Shown in pieces: positions 1-7,733 of a stretch of 64,000 bases of DNA. Within the stretch, counting starts at the first letter, position 1; every line of letters starts with the position of its first letter. A model generated the notes under the pieces. It made no database searches and was not told the DNA's origin. It saw only the letters and a program-made list of their open reading frames with translations. A program made the position numbers and the translations under genes. Origin of the DNA: M3007 sp035299505 (lineage in GTDB: Bacteria > Bacteroidota > Bacteroidia > Chitinophagales > Saprospiraceae); assembly GCA_035299505.1 (NCBI GenBank), contig DATGWL010000087.1, positions 1 to 64,000 on the forward strand. Direction: 5' to 3'.

Positions 1-261
1 AATGCCAATCAAATGTTTTTACGCCAGACACCCGCCCCACTTGGACATTGGACATTGGACATTGGACATTGGATATTGGACATTGGATATTCCTCAGCAC
101 ATTTGCATGACATTGAGCGGGTGTTTGAGGAGAACCAAGAAAGACCTAAAAGAGTTGAACTCTTTAGCCAGTCACCCGTATAAATGCCAATCAAATGTGC
201 TTACGCCAGGCACCCGCCCCACTTGGACATTGGACATTGGTTATTGGACATTGGATATTCC
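1..261. repeat. Heptamer tandem repeats inside a near-duplicate of about 182 bp spacing
   Basis: Positions 41-89 hold seven tandem 7-mers (TTGGACA with TTGGATA variants) and 223-257 hold five (one TTGGTTA variant). Both arrays end in TTCC and are preceded by almost the same 40-base unit (1-40 and 183-222), which begins AATGCCAATCAAATGT. The two copies differ by a few substitutions and by two heptamers. The spacer 94-182 is not repeated within the window. The second array ends one base before the stop codon of the minus-strand gene at 262. No convincing gene lies in this stretch. The array may continue beyond the left edge of the window. Confidence 0.9.
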
Positions 262-876
262 CTAGCGCATCGGTGGTTGCCGGCGTTTTCCACCCGGACG
301 GAATCCTTTGCCGCCCATCATAGCCATCATGGCAGGGTTCATGGTTTGGCCAGAGGCCTGTTTGAGTTGTTTTTCCACTTCTTTAACCTGCTCTTTGAGC
401 ATGCCTTCCGTGATATTGAGCTTTTTCAACTCTGCGAAGTGGTTTTGGGCGCCTTTGAGGTTGTTTTTGCCAGCAGCAATCATCACCAATTGCAGCAAAG
501 CCGCGCCGCGTTCGTTATCGGTTGGTAAGCCGGAAGCCAGGGATTTTTTGATCCAGGTTTCGGCTGTATTGAAATCGCGTTTTTGCATGGCCAGGGCGCC
601 GTGGGTCATGTAGTACACGCCTTTATAGCCCATGAGCAGAATTTGCGGGAAAAAAGTCAATTTCAACCGGGCTTCAGCCTCTGCCAGTCGTTGTTGTGAA
701 AGCAATTGATTGGTAGAAAGGATGGTTCCCAGCATAAGATAGCCGGCCAGCAAAACCACGCCAGTCAGCAAAAATGGGAAACCGTACCAGAAACCGTAAG
801 CCACCCAGAGTGCGATGCCCCCCAGTATACCGCCCACAATCAGGGCAAAACGCAAGTAGATATTGATCGTAAACAT
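262..876 (-). CDS. Small membrane protein with TPR-like region
   Basis: This 204-residue protein is not a family I can name. The start was set at the ATG at 876 because the longer frame runs through a promoter-like box at 905-912 and has an unlikely N-terminus. Two hydrophobic segments (about residues 8-27 and 31-52) form a membrane anchor. Residues about 85-165 are helical and resemble TPR pairs (GALAMQKRDFNTAETWIKKS). The tail is rich in Met, Gly and Arg (MMAMMGGKGF onward) and looks disordered. It is probably inner-membrane anchored with a cytoplasmic helical domain for protein contacts. Its stop codon abuts the heptamer repeats. Confidence 0.7.
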   Translation of the reverse strand: MFTINIYLRFALIVGGILGGIALWVAYGFWYGFPFLLTGVVLLAGYLMLGTILSTNQLLSQQRLAEAEARLKLTFFPQILLMGYKGVYYMTHGALAMQKRDFNTAETWIKKSLASGLPTDNERGAALLQLVMIAAGKNNLKGAQNHFAELKKLNITEGMLKEQVKEVEKQLKQASGQTMNPAMMAMMGGKGFRPGGKRRQPPMR

Positions 877-1186
877 AATGATGTTGAGAGAATGAAAACA
901 GCGGCGAAGGTAAAAGGTTTCTATGATGCAACAACCCCGACCGGCATCAAATGCCAATCGGGGCTGCAAAAAATCGGAACGGGCCGATGCGAAATATTCG
1001 GCTGAGTGGAGGGTTCATTGGGTGTTATGGTGTCATGCTCCACACAACGCCCGTTCCGGTGCGGCTTGCTCGCCGTGAGTCATAGTGTTTGCCCTGTTTG
1101 TCCAAACATCCTCATATTCAGATTAGGGCAGGGAATAAAAATGGTATAGTGTCTGTGATCCGTTTGTCCCGGTCACACAGTGGTTC
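877..1186. other. Intergenic stretch of 310 bp
   Basis: No open frame of coding character is seen on either strand. It holds a TACCTTCG promoter-like box (905-912, minus) and a small palindrome at 1095-1108 (TGTTTG, TC, CAAACA). Nothing else could be recognised. Confidence 0.6.
905..912 (-). promoter_or_regulatory. Candidate -7 box (TACCTTCG variant)
   Basis: On the minus strand it reads TACCTTCG, one base from the Bacteroidota -7 consensus TAnnTTTG, 28 bases before the ATG at 876. No clear -33 TTG partner was found. Confidence 0.4.
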
Positions 1187-1882
1187 TCACCTGTTTCCAG
1201 CCAATCCTTTTTTCAGTGCATAGCTGATGGCTTCTCCTTTCGAATTAACATGCAACTTGCGGTAAATACCCTGAATGTGGTTCTTCACCGTGTCTGTACT
1301 GATAAAATGTTTGGCTGCAATCATCTTGTACGACAACCCGTCCACCAACGCCTCGAGAATTTCCTGTTCACGAGGCGTTAGTCCGGTGGCGAGTGCATCA
1401 TCATCATCAGTTTCCAAGGCTTTATGGGTCACAGCAGCAGCTTGTGGCGCAGGCAGGTTCAAGTGAAAGAACTGCAGCACCTTTCGGGCTATCGCCGGGC
1501 TCATCGGCGAACCACCCTTATGTACCAGACGGACGCTCTCAACAAGTTCGTCCGGACCTGATTTTTTCAACAGATAACCGGTAGCGCCATTGCGAAGCGC
1601 CTGAAAAATCCGGTCTTCTTCTTCACTCACTGTCAACATCACCACCTGTGTAGTGGGTGAAACTTCTTTCACCGCAGCAGTAGCTTCAATACCATTCGTA
1701 CCCGGCATATCAATGTCCATAAGTACTACTTCCGGCTTCCATTGGGCCACAGCATTGCGCACACCGGAACAATCCGGGTATGCAGCCACCACTTCTACGT
1801 CTGGCGTGAAACGAAAAAGATGTAGAAGACTCTCCCGAAAATCGTTGTTGTCCTCGAATATAACCAAGCGCAGTGGTGTCAT
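1187..1882 (-). CDS. NarL/LuxR-family response regulator
   Basis: A DNA-binding transcription regulator of 231 residues, the usual length for the NarL/FixJ family. The receiver domain (about 1-125) has the acidic pair E10/D11, phosphoacceptor D56 (VLMDIDMPG), T84 and K106. An Asp- and Ala-rich linker (about 143-166) leads to a LuxR-type helix-turn-helix (168-231; LTPREQEILEAL, then a recognition helix around STDTVKNHI). It should be phosphorylated by a histidine kinase, but none is in the window, so it is an orphan and its targets are unknown. A perfect -7 box lies at 1927-1934. Confidence 0.93.
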   Translation of the reverse strand: MTPLRLVIFEDNNDFRESLLHLFRFTPDVEVVAAYPDCSGVRNAVAQWKPEVVLMDIDMPGTNGIEATAAVKEVSPTTQVVMLTVSEEEDRIFQALRNGATGYLLKKSGPDELVESVRLVHKGGSPMSPAIARKVLQFFHLNLPAPQAAAVTHKALETDDDDALATGLTPREQEILEALVDGLSYKMIAAKHFISTDTVKNHIQGIYRKLHVNSKGEAISYALKKGLAGNR

Positions 1883-1926
1883 GCCTAAATATTGGGGCGT
1901 GTCTGATCAGGTGAAGGATTATGCTA

Positions 1927-1934
1927 CAAAGATA
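1927..1934 (-). promoter_or_regulatory. Candidate -7 box for the response regulator
   Basis: The minus strand reads TATCTTTG, an exact match to TAnnTTTG, 44 bases upstream of the regulator start. A -33 TTG at the expected spacing is not obvious. Confidence 0.5.
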
Positions 1935-2028
1935 TGGGTGTACACAAGGGCAACAGAATAGGAAGTTCGTACTAATCCATAAAAAATGTAAAGTATACGT
2001 CATTGACGCACTTCACAACAAGTCTGGT

Positions 2029-2071
2029 AAAAAAACAATCAGGGTGTACCACAAAAGCGGTACACCCTGAT
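2029..2071 (-). terminator. Rho-independent terminator of the rpmB-rpmG operon
   Basis: A perfect 13-bp stem (2038-2050 with 2059-2071) around an 8-base loop. On the minus strand it is followed by a run of seven T (2035-2029). It lies 33 bp after the stop of the DUF4295 gene. Confidence 0.88.
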
Positions 2072-2103
2072 GCATGATATATACTTGACGGGGTGGGCAG
2101 AAC

Positions 2104-2283
2104 TTACTTCGCGTCGGCGAAGAAATCTTTAACCTTGTCTTTGTGTACGATCATTTGCTTGTACGTGTATTTGCCCGTAACAGGGTCCTTCACGGCTTTC
2201 ACCACTTTAACATGGTCTTTACCGGAGCCTGCGTTGGCGGCACGTTGTGCTACACGGGCGTTTTTAGAAACTTTCTTTGCCAT
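2104..2283 (-). CDS. DUF4295 family protein, ribosomal operon
   Basis: A 59-residue very basic protein (MAKKVSKNARVAQRAANAGS at the N-terminus, FFADAK at the end). It matches my knowledge of the DUF4295 family, small Lys-rich proteins found almost only in Bacteroidota next to rpmB and rpmG. Its role is unknown; the Lys-rich composition and its place behind two large-subunit protein genes suggest a ribosome-associated or rRNA-binding role (inference). It starts 28 bp after the rpmG stop and is the last gene before the terminator at 2029-2071. Confidence 0.9.
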   Translation of the reverse strand: MAKKVSKNARVAQRAANAGSGKDHVKVVKAVKDPVTGKYTYKQMIVHKDKVKDFFADAK

Positions 2284-2311
2284 GGTGTCTCAATATTGAG
2301 CGGTGAAAAAA

Positions 2312-2500
2312 TTACTTGATTTCGCGGTGTACAGTGTACTTACGCATGATGGCGTTGTATTTTTTCAACTCCATACGATCCGGCGTGTTTTTGCGGTTTT
2401 TCTCCGTAATGTAACGGGAAGTGCCGGGAAGACCGCTTGTTTTGTGCTCCGTACATTCCAGAACCACCTGGATACGGTTGCCTTTACTTTTCTTTGCCAT
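2312..2500 (-). CDS. rpmG: 50S ribosomal protein L33
   Basis: A 62-residue component of the large ribosomal subunit near the E site. The sequence is clearly L33: MAKKSKGNRIQVVLECTEHK, then a SGLPGTSRYITEKNRKNTPDR core and a YNAIMRKYTVHREIK tail. The usual zinc-binding Cys pairs are absent (a single C at residue 16), so this is the zinc-independent (C-) form. It lies between rpmB and the DUF4295 gene. Confidence 0.97.
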   Translation of the reverse strand: MAKKSKGNRIQVVLECTEHKTSGLPGTSRYITEKNRKNTPDRMELKKYNAIMRKYTVHREIK

Positions 2501-2568
2501 GATGCAAAACGATTTATTTTTCTATTCCGGAAAAACCGGTGAAAGGAAAATGTTGAGAGAATGGGGAA

Positions 2569-2832
2569 TTAGCAGCCGTACTCGTTGGTTGGATAGTAGG
2601 TGATCTCACCTTTTTTCTCCAATTTCTTGATGTACTGGTAAATTCCGAGTTTGGAAATGGTTCGGATAGCGGAAGTGCTCACTTTGAGCGTTACCCATTC
2701 ATTCGTCTCCGGAATGAAAAACTTCTTGGTCTGAAGGTTCGGGTAAAAGCGGCGACGCGTCTTGCGGTTGGAGTGGGAAACATAGTTTCCTGAAACCGGC
2801 TTTTTGCCCGTCAGGTCACAAATTCTGGACAT
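2569..2832 (-). CDS. rpmB: 50S ribosomal protein L28
   Basis: An 87-residue large-subunit protein. The start MSRICDLTGKKP was chosen at 2832 because it is the canonical L28 N-terminus; the longer frame upstream runs through the tRNA terminator. Conserved features seen: GKKPVSGNYVSHSNRKTRRRF, then STSAIRTISKLGIYQYIKK. It is the first gene of the rpmB-rpmG-DUF4295 operon. Confidence 0.97.
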   Translation of the reverse strand: MSRICDLTGKKPVSGNYVSHSNRKTRRRFYPNLQTKKFFIPETNEWVTLKVSTSAIRTISKLGIYQYIKKLEKKGEITYYPTNEYGC

Positions 2833-2871
2833 TAGATAAAATTTAAGTGTTCTAGTTGAGAATACTGCCTT

Positions 2872-2907
2872 CAAAAAATGAGTGTGCGAGAAAAATCCCA
2901 CACACTC
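2872..2907 (-). terminator. Terminator after tRNA-Arg
   Basis: A 7-bp stem GAGTGTG/CACACTC (2901-2907 with 2880-2886) followed on the minus strand by ATTTTTTG. It sits 17 bases after the encoded CCA of the tRNA and before rpmB. Confidence 0.6.
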
Positions 2908-2924
2908 AAACACTTAACAGTAGT

Positions 2925-3000
2925 TGGTGACTCCGAGAGGACTCGAACCTCTAACCTTCTGATCCGTAGTCAGATGCTCTATCCATTAAGCTACGGAGCC
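2925..3000 (-). tRNA. tRNA-Arg (anticodon ACG)
   Basis: A 76-base tRNA including an encoded CCA (2927-2925). The acceptor stem GGCTCCG pairs with CGGAGTC (one G-T wobble), discriminator A. The anticodon stem TCTGA/TCAGA encloses the loop CTACGGA, giving ACG, expected to be deaminated to ICG and to read CGU, CGC and CGA. The T arm contains GGTTCGAGTCC. Confidence 0.96.
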
Positions 3001-3022
3001 AATCCTTTTTGATTTCGGGTCG

Positions 3023-3055
3023 CAAAGGTAAAACCACTACAATCTAAAATCCAAA
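3023..3055 (-). promoter_or_regulatory. Promoter of tRNA-Arg, Bacteroidota type
   Basis: On the minus strand TTTG (3055-3052), a 21-base spacer, then TACCTTTG (3030-3023). This fits the -33/-7 architecture read by the Bacteroidota housekeeping sigma factor. The mature tRNA starts 22 bases after the box. Confidence 0.7.
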
Positions 3056-3062
3056 CCTGATT

Positions 3063-4709
3063 TTAAATTTTTGGAAATTTTCTTGATTTTACCACATCTC
3101 CCCGGCCAATCGACATCACATAAACGCCTGCAGGCCAGTAATAAGTTTCAAAATCAATGTAATTTTCCGAAAATTGCTGGGGATTTATCTCCTGCTCATA
3201 CATCAGCTGGCCCAGCATATTAAATACCCGGAAGTTGTATGTCTGAAACAAGGGCGTCTGGTAAAACACCCGAAACTTGTTGCCTTCTGCTGATGTTTGG
3301 ACCTCCAGAATTTCCAGCGGACCAACCTTGGCGCCCTTGCAAAGTTCTCTTACACTCGCCAAAGCATTGCTCAGATTCAGGTGCCCCCCGGTGGTGGTAA
3401 TACCATTCAGGGTCTCATTTGGCTCCACACTAAGCAAAATAGCATCCCTAACCCTGCGAGCACAAACAGTTGGATTGGAAATAGCATCGCTGGTAAAGGG
3501 CTCGCAATCCAGGCTGTATAGCAATCCAATAGTTCCTGTTACGTGGGGAGCCGCCGCCGAACAGCCACCGATAACACCATATGAAGGTATGTCGTTGTTC
3601 TGTCCTCCGCTGTTAAAGGTGGAATAGGTGTCGCTGCCCGGCGCACCTAAATCAATGCTGTTACTGCCATAACCCGCCTGAAACACTTTGGCGCCGGCTT
3701 TGGTGATATTGGTCACAGTGATGAGATACTCGCTGGTGCAGGAGGTCGGCATGTCCCCTTTTTCATCCACATTAATATTAACATTAGCTGTAGCGCCAAC
3801 ACTGAGTACCCCCAGCTTGCCCAATGAATCATACAAGGCGCACCAAACCGGGTGATCCTCCGCAAACTCTTCGTCAAAACCAAAGGATGCATTGGTGGCT
3901 ACCACAAAGGCTCCCTTGGCGCCATTGGTCTGATTGTATTGCTGGCGCATTTTGCCCACATACTGATAGCCCTGGATAATCTCGCTTTCATAATCCATAC
4001 CGGCTACATTCAGCAGTTTAACCGTCCAGTTCAGTCCGCTGATGCCTTGCTGGTTGTTGCCTCTGGCGCCAATGATACCGTTCACAGCAGTGCCGTGATA
4101 GCCTTTGGTGCCCAAATCGTCGGCAAAGGTTTGAGGGTTCCAGCCGCCAAAGTCATCTGTGTAACCATTGCCATCGTCATCTACGTCATTGTCTGGAATG
4201 TCGTGCCAGTTCCAGAAACGGTTTGGCGCCAGATCCGGGTGCGTCATCAGCGCGCCTTTTTCCAACACAGCGATCACAATAGTATCGCCAGCCGGTGTGA
4301 GTCCGCCTGTTGTTGCCGCCCACATTTCCGGGGCTTTGATAAAGGTCATGTCGCCCTGACGCCACCATTCCGTGTCGTTAGGTTCCAGGCTGCGCTCCTG
4401 GACCTTGCTGTTGTATTGCGCCAGCACAATATCCCGCACCTGACGTACTTTCTGCAGTACATCCGCAGCCTGATCCTGCCGTTCCGGATACTGGAGCAGG
4501 TACATATGCCAATCGGCAGCGAGGGTTTGTTTAACAGTAAAAGGAATGCCTGTGCTTCGGTTCAGGTCGGCCAGCACCGTTTCAACCTGTTTACCAGGCT
4601 GGATTTGCACAATCAGCTCCCCGGAGCGGCGCTCGGGAGCAAGAGTTTGAGCTTGAAGGATGCCTCCGGCAAGCCATAAAAACAGGAGAAAGCAGGTAGT
4701 TTTTTTCAT
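3063..4709 (-). CDS. Subtilisin-like (S8) secreted protein with T9SS sorting domain
   Basis: A 548-residue exported subtilase-fold protein. The start at 4709 (MKKTTCFLLFLWLAGG) gives a clean signal peptide ending near QAQ22; the frame upstream lacks one. The S8 domain spans about 140-460: H205 in GYHGTAVNG, N273 in ATNASFG and S384 in GGCSAAAPHVTG are in place. At the Asp position the sequence is IAVLEKGALMTHPDL, so E150 replaces the catalytic Asp. A Ca-like Asp-rich stretch follows (DNDVDDDGNGYTDD, 173-186). Residues about 470-548 form a type A T9SS C-terminal domain (YNFRVFNMLGQLMYE, WPAGVYVMSI, KSRKFPKI). It is probably cell-surface attached or released. Activity is uncertain because of E150. 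Confidence 0.92.
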   Translation of the reverse strand: MKKTTCFLLFLWLAGGILQAQTLAPERRSGELIVQIQPGKQVETVLADLNRSTGIPFTVKQTLAADWHMYLLQYPERQDQAADVLQKVRQVRDIVLAQYNSKVQERSLEPNDTEWWRQGDMTFIKAPEMWAATTGGLTPAGDTIVIAVLEKGALMTHPDLAPNRFWNWHDIPDNDVDDDGNGYTDDFGGWNPQTFADDLGTKGYHGTAVNGIIGARGNNQQGISGLNWTVKLLNVAGMDYESEIIQGYQYVGKMRQQYNQTNGAKGAFVVATNASFGFDEEFAEDHPVWCALYDSLGKLGVLSVGATANVNINVDEKGDMPTSCTSEYLITVTNITKAGAKVFQAGYGSNSIDLGAPGSDTYSTFNSGGQNNDIPSYGVIGGCSAAAPHVTGTIGLLYSLDCEPFTSDAISNPTVCARRVRDAILLSVEPNETLNGITTTGGHLNLSNALASVRELCKGAKVGPLEILEVQTSAEGNKFRVFYQTPLFQTYNFRVFNMLGQLMYEQEINPQQFSENYIDFETYYWPAGVYVMSIGRGDVVKSRKFPKI

Positions 4710-4827
4710 GTTTGGATGAAGTGTAGATAATATACGCATGAAATGAAGCTATTCGGGCTTATATGGTTGCCTCAAAGAAAGTCGTTTTGTGGTAAAAGGT
4801 TGGCGCATTAAAGTTGTTTTTTTGCCA

Positions 4828-6147
4828 TTAGCGGTCAAATTTAGTTTCATAAAACACCACCACACGCTCGTCGGTTATTACATCCTGCATACGAATGGGC
4901 TGACGCAGCACAACGCCTTCCAAGGTCCGGCAGCGACTCAAAGCTACATACAATTGGCCATGTTCAAAAGCCCCGCCCCCCAAATCAATGAGTACCTTAT
5001 CAAAAGTTTTTCCCTGGCTTTTATGAATGGTTATGGCCCAGGCCAATTTTAAAGGATACTGTGTAAAGGAGCCTACCGTCTCAGTTTCAATCCCTCCGGT
5101 GGCGCCGCCCTTGTAGCGTATAACGTCCCATTCTGATTTGTACACCTCAATTTTCCGTTTTTTCCCGGTGGCTGGATCTTCTGTTTCCACCACAATGGTA
5201 TCTTGCTTTAACTGGGTTATTTTGCCAATCGTTCCATTTACAAACTGCCTTTCTTCTATATCGTTGCGCACAAACATCACCTGCGCGCCCTTGCGCAGAC
5301 GCAGAGAAAATTCTGTAGGGTATAAGGCCGGGTCAAACTGCCCTTTTACTTCGGCTGTAAACTCATATTCCGGACTATCCAGGAGCGACAATTCTTTTTG
5401 GTTAATGCGGTCAGCAGTCGCATTGCGGGCACAAAGGGTGATAAAACCTTCCGTTACGGCAAACTTTGGATCGTGCCGTTCATTCAGGTCTTCCAGATCA
5501 TCATAATCCAGCTGATTTACACGCACTGCCTCCAGCAGGCGTAAAAAATGCCGGGATTCCTGTCGGTACACCTTACGCAACTCCAGGGTTTCCAAACTAA
5601 AATCCGGATCCTGGAATATCTTGGCAGAGAAAAAATACGGCGATTCGTAGTAATCACTGAAATAGGAGGATTCCACCGGATCGCGGGTAACCACCGGCGG
5701 CAACTGGAACAGATCACCGAAAAACACCACCTGCACCCCGCCAAAGGGCTGGAAATTTTCCCGGTTGATGCGCAAAAACTTGTCCATACCGTCCAACATA
5801 TCCGCCCGAACCATGGATATTTCATCTATAATCAACACCTGCAGGTTTTTGTACACACGCAGAAGGTCTTTTCTGGTAACCTTTCTGGATGCTTCAGCCG
5901 GAGTGATAATCCGGGGCGGAAACCCAAAAAAGGAGTGAATAGTTTGCCCCTGAACATTCAACGCAGCCACGCCAGTTGGAGCCAATACGGCTATTTTTTT
6001 GCGCGAAGTGTTGCGAAACAACTGCAGAAGGGTACTCTTACCCGTGCCCGCTTTACCTGTAATAAACAGGTTGGACTCCGTTTTTTCCAGCATATCCAGG
6101 GCATACCGGAAATCATCGTTCAATTGCAGCAACGGCATGTTCACCAT
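4828..6147 (-). CDS. Pif1-like ATP-dependent DNA helicase
   Basis: A superfamily 1B helicase of 439 residues, compact for the Pif1/RecD-like family. Motifs in order: Walker A GKAGTGKST (about 31-39), GVAALNVQGQTIHSFFGFP (motif Ia region), Walker B LIIDEISMV, FFGDLFQLPPV (motif III) and a C-terminal AITIHKSQGKTFDKV plus YVALSRC (motifs V/VI). Pif1 family enzymes unwind 5'-3' and resolve G-quadruplexes and stalled forks. The ATG at 6147 was preferred; another ATG lies at 6138, and the upstream extension needs a TTG start. Single gene, divergent from the secreted protein at 6330. Confidence 0.92.
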   Translation of the reverse strand: MVNMPLLQLNDDFRYALDMLEKTESNLFITGKAGTGKSTLLQLFRNTSRKKIAVLAPTGVAALNVQGQTIHSFFGFPPRIITPAEASRKVTRKDLLRVYKNLQVLIIDEISMVRADMLDGMDKFLRINRENFQPFGGVQVVFFGDLFQLPPVVTRDPVESSYFSDYYESPYFFSAKIFQDPDFSLETLELRKVYRQESRHFLRLLEAVRVNQLDYDDLEDLNERHDPKFAVTEGFITLCARNATADRINQKELSLLDSPEYEFTAEVKGQFDPALYPTEFSLRLRKGAQVMFVRNDIEERQFVNGTIGKITQLKQDTIVVETEDPATGKKRKIEVYKSEWDVIRYKGGATGGIETETVGSFTQYPLKLAWAITIHKSQGKTFDKVLIDLGGGAFEHGQLYVALSRCRTLEGVVLRQPIRMQDVITDERVVVFYETKFDR

Positions 6148-6259
6148 AGTGGGGCAAAGATGCACAGAACCAGCCAATGCGCCTCAGGTAAAAAAGGGCA
6201 TCCATAAAAATATACTGACGGCGTTAAACCTCTGCCCCCCTACCCTGTCCAAACTAACT

Positions 6260-6290
6260 GTTGCCGGCCAGCGCCCAGTTTTTAACTTCG
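6260..6290 (+). promoter_or_regulatory. Candidate promoter for the gene at 6330
   Basis: GTTG (6260-6263), a 19-base spacer, then TAACTTCG (6283-6290), one base from TAnnTTTG. It ends 39 bases before the ATG. Confidence 0.5.
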
Positions 6291-6329
6291 TAAGTCGGCT
6301 TTGTTCACAATCAAATTTTACCACTGATC

Positions 6330-7277
6330 ATGAAAACACTAAAATTTCTCCCCATTGCAGCTGCGTTTTTGCTAGCGCTGTTTGCCTTTCCCCTTGCTGC
6401 CCAGGAAGAAGCAGAAGAGATGGAAATGGACAGCACCGGTCTGCCAGGCGATCATTTCAGCCTGGAAGCGGCCATTGAGCTGTTTAAAAAATCTGAATCG
6501 CCGGAAGACTTTGAAAAGCGACTCAACTCAGAAAACAGCGACGTTAACAACCTGGACCTGAACGAAGACGGCAAAATTGATTACATCCGGGTAGAAGACC
6601 GCACCAGCGGCGATGTTCATGCTCTGGTGCTTCAGGCCGTGATGAGCGAAAACGAGGTACAGGATGTAGCCGTCATTGAAATTGAAAAAACCGGCGAGGA
6701 AACCGCCATACTTCAAATAGTAGGCGACGAAGACCTCTATGGAGAACAAACCTATGCCGAGCCATTTGAAGAGGAAGCGGCCGGCAACGGACGAAACAAA
6801 GGCCCTCAGGCGCAGCGCGCACCTGTACGTATTGTGGTCAATGTATGGGTTTGGCGTCCGGTAAGGTTCATGTACGCACCCGCCTATCGGGTGTGGGTAT
6901 CTCCCTGGCGTTGGGGTCTGTATCCTACCTGGTGGCGTCCATGGCGTCCACACCCATGGGGCGTCTATCGTGTGCGCGTACGTCCTTACCGCGCACACTG
7001 TCATGTGGTACACGTGCACCGTGTTCACCGCGCGCATGCTGTTTATGCACCACACCGTCGCCATTCTACGGTGGTACATACCCGCACCACTACGGTGGTT
7101 AAAGCGCGTGGCCCGCATGGTGGCAAGGTGGCCGCTAAACGCACCACAACTACCACCAAAACCCGGAACGGTCGGGTGAAAGAAACCAAAACCACAACTG
7201 TGGGTAAAAAAGGCCGGAACGGCAATGTAGGCGTTAAAAAAACGACCACAACCAAAACCCGCGGCAGAAGACATTAA
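6330..7277 (+). CDS. Secreted protein with acidic Ca-loop domain and Arg/Trp/His-rich basic tail
   Basis: A 315-residue protein with a signal peptide (1-24, ending LAAQ). Residues 26-150 are strongly acidic and contain an EF-hand-like loop, DLNEDGKID at 76-84, followed by a beta-rich region (DYIRVEDRTSGDVHALVLQ, DVAVIEIEK). From residue 165 the composition flips: a Trp/Arg/Pro/Tyr-rich stretch (166-225), a His/Arg/Val stretch (221-250), then Thr/Lys/Arg repeats (TTTTTKTR type, 253-315). The N-terminal part resembles a Bacteroidota family I know only as uncharacterised. It is presumably periplasmic or outer surface. The basic tail could bind nucleic acid, polysaccharide or LPS (inference). No function is assigned. 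Confidence 0.85.
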   Translation: MKTLKFLPIAAAFLLALFAFPLAAQEEAEEMEMDSTGLPGDHFSLEAAIELFKKSESPEDFEKRLNSENSDVNNLDLNEDGKIDYIRVEDRTSGDVHALVLQAVMSENEVQDVAVIEIEKTGEETAILQIVGDEDLYGEQTYAEPFEEEAAGNGRNKGPQAQRAPVRIVVNVWVWRPVRFMYAPAYRVWVSPWRWGLYPTWWRPWRPHPWGVYRVRVRPYRAHCHVVHVHRVHRAHAVYAPHRRHSTVVHTRTTTVVKARGPHGGKVAAKRTTTTTKTRNGRVKETKTTTVGKKGRNGNVGVKKTTTTKTRGRRH

Positions 7278-7285
7278 ACACACGG

Positions 7286-7356
7286 AAGGGTACATGAATG
7301 GGGTAAGGAGATAGCCAACATTTCTTTCACTATTTTAAACCCATTCATGTACCCTT
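7286..7356. repeat. 17-bp perfect inverted repeat with 37-base loop
   Basis: AAGGGTACATGAATGGG (7286-7302) is exactly complementary to 7340-7356. It lies 9 bp after the stop of the secreted-protein gene. No T-run follows on either strand, so it is not a classical terminator. It may stabilise the 3' end of the upstream mRNA or be a remnant of a palindromic element. Confidence 0.75.
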
Positions 7357-7458
7357 CAACATGATATGCGTAACCACTTGAAAATCAGACTGATTTTGTG
7401 CTTCTATTGAGTTTATCTGAAAAATTTGCCTTAAAATCGATCAAAAAAGACCAAAGCG

Positions 7459-7488
7459 CTTGGAAGTTAGCATAAAATCATACTTTTA
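7459..7488 (+). promoter_or_regulatory. Candidate promoter for the histone-like gene
   Basis: CTTG (7459-7462), an 18-base spacer, then TACTTTTA (7481-7488), one base from TAnnTTTG. The ATG follows 35 bases later. Confidence 0.45.
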
Positions 7489-7523
7489 CGGCCGTAATTG
7501 CTAACATTTTACCAATCAAAATC

Positions 7524-7709
7524 ATGAGTAAGATCTTCAACGACATCAAACAAAAGGTAGCTGAAATCGAAGCTGACGTAAACAAGTTTTATTCCGGCAA
7601 CAACGCTGCTGGCGCCCGCGTGCGCAAGGCAATGCAGGAATTGAAAGGCCTGGCTACTGATCTCCGTAAAGACGTATTGGACACCAAAAACGCCCGCTCC
7701 GAGAAGTAA
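7524..7709 (+). CDS. Histone H1-like (Hc1 family) DNA-binding protein
   Basis: A 61-residue helical, Lys-rich protein. It resembles the short Hc1/H1-like proteins common in Bacteroidota: MSKIFNDIKQKVAEIEADVN, then ARVRKAMQELKGLATDLRKDV and a KNARSEK end. Such proteins are thought to bind and compact DNA. Unlike many relatives it lacks a long Lys/Ala tail. It is a single gene with its own candidate promoter and a strong terminator 25 bp downstream. Confidence 0.8.
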   Translation: MSKIFNDIKQKVAEIEADVNKFYSGNNAAGARVRKAMQELKGLATDLRKDVLDTKNARSEK

Positions 7710-7733
7710 TTCTGAGCTGAAAAAAGATTTTTC

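Noticed and set aside
1..261. Possible CRISPR array
   Set aside because: The 7-base units are contiguous with no unique spacers, and the larger unit occurs only twice.
1..265. Open frames running through the heptamer repeats on both strands
   Set aside because: They translate to repeated WTLDIG or MSNVQCP units, which are products of the 7-mer array; there is no start context and no family resemblance.
1187..1882. Two-component system with a neighbouring kinase
   Set aside because: No histidine kinase gene is present in the window; the regulator is an orphan here.
6528..7295. Long minus-strand frame (255 codons) opposite the secreted basic protein
   Set aside because: It is the mirror of the repetitive coding sequence; the plus-strand frame has a signal peptide, promoter and family-like N-terminus.
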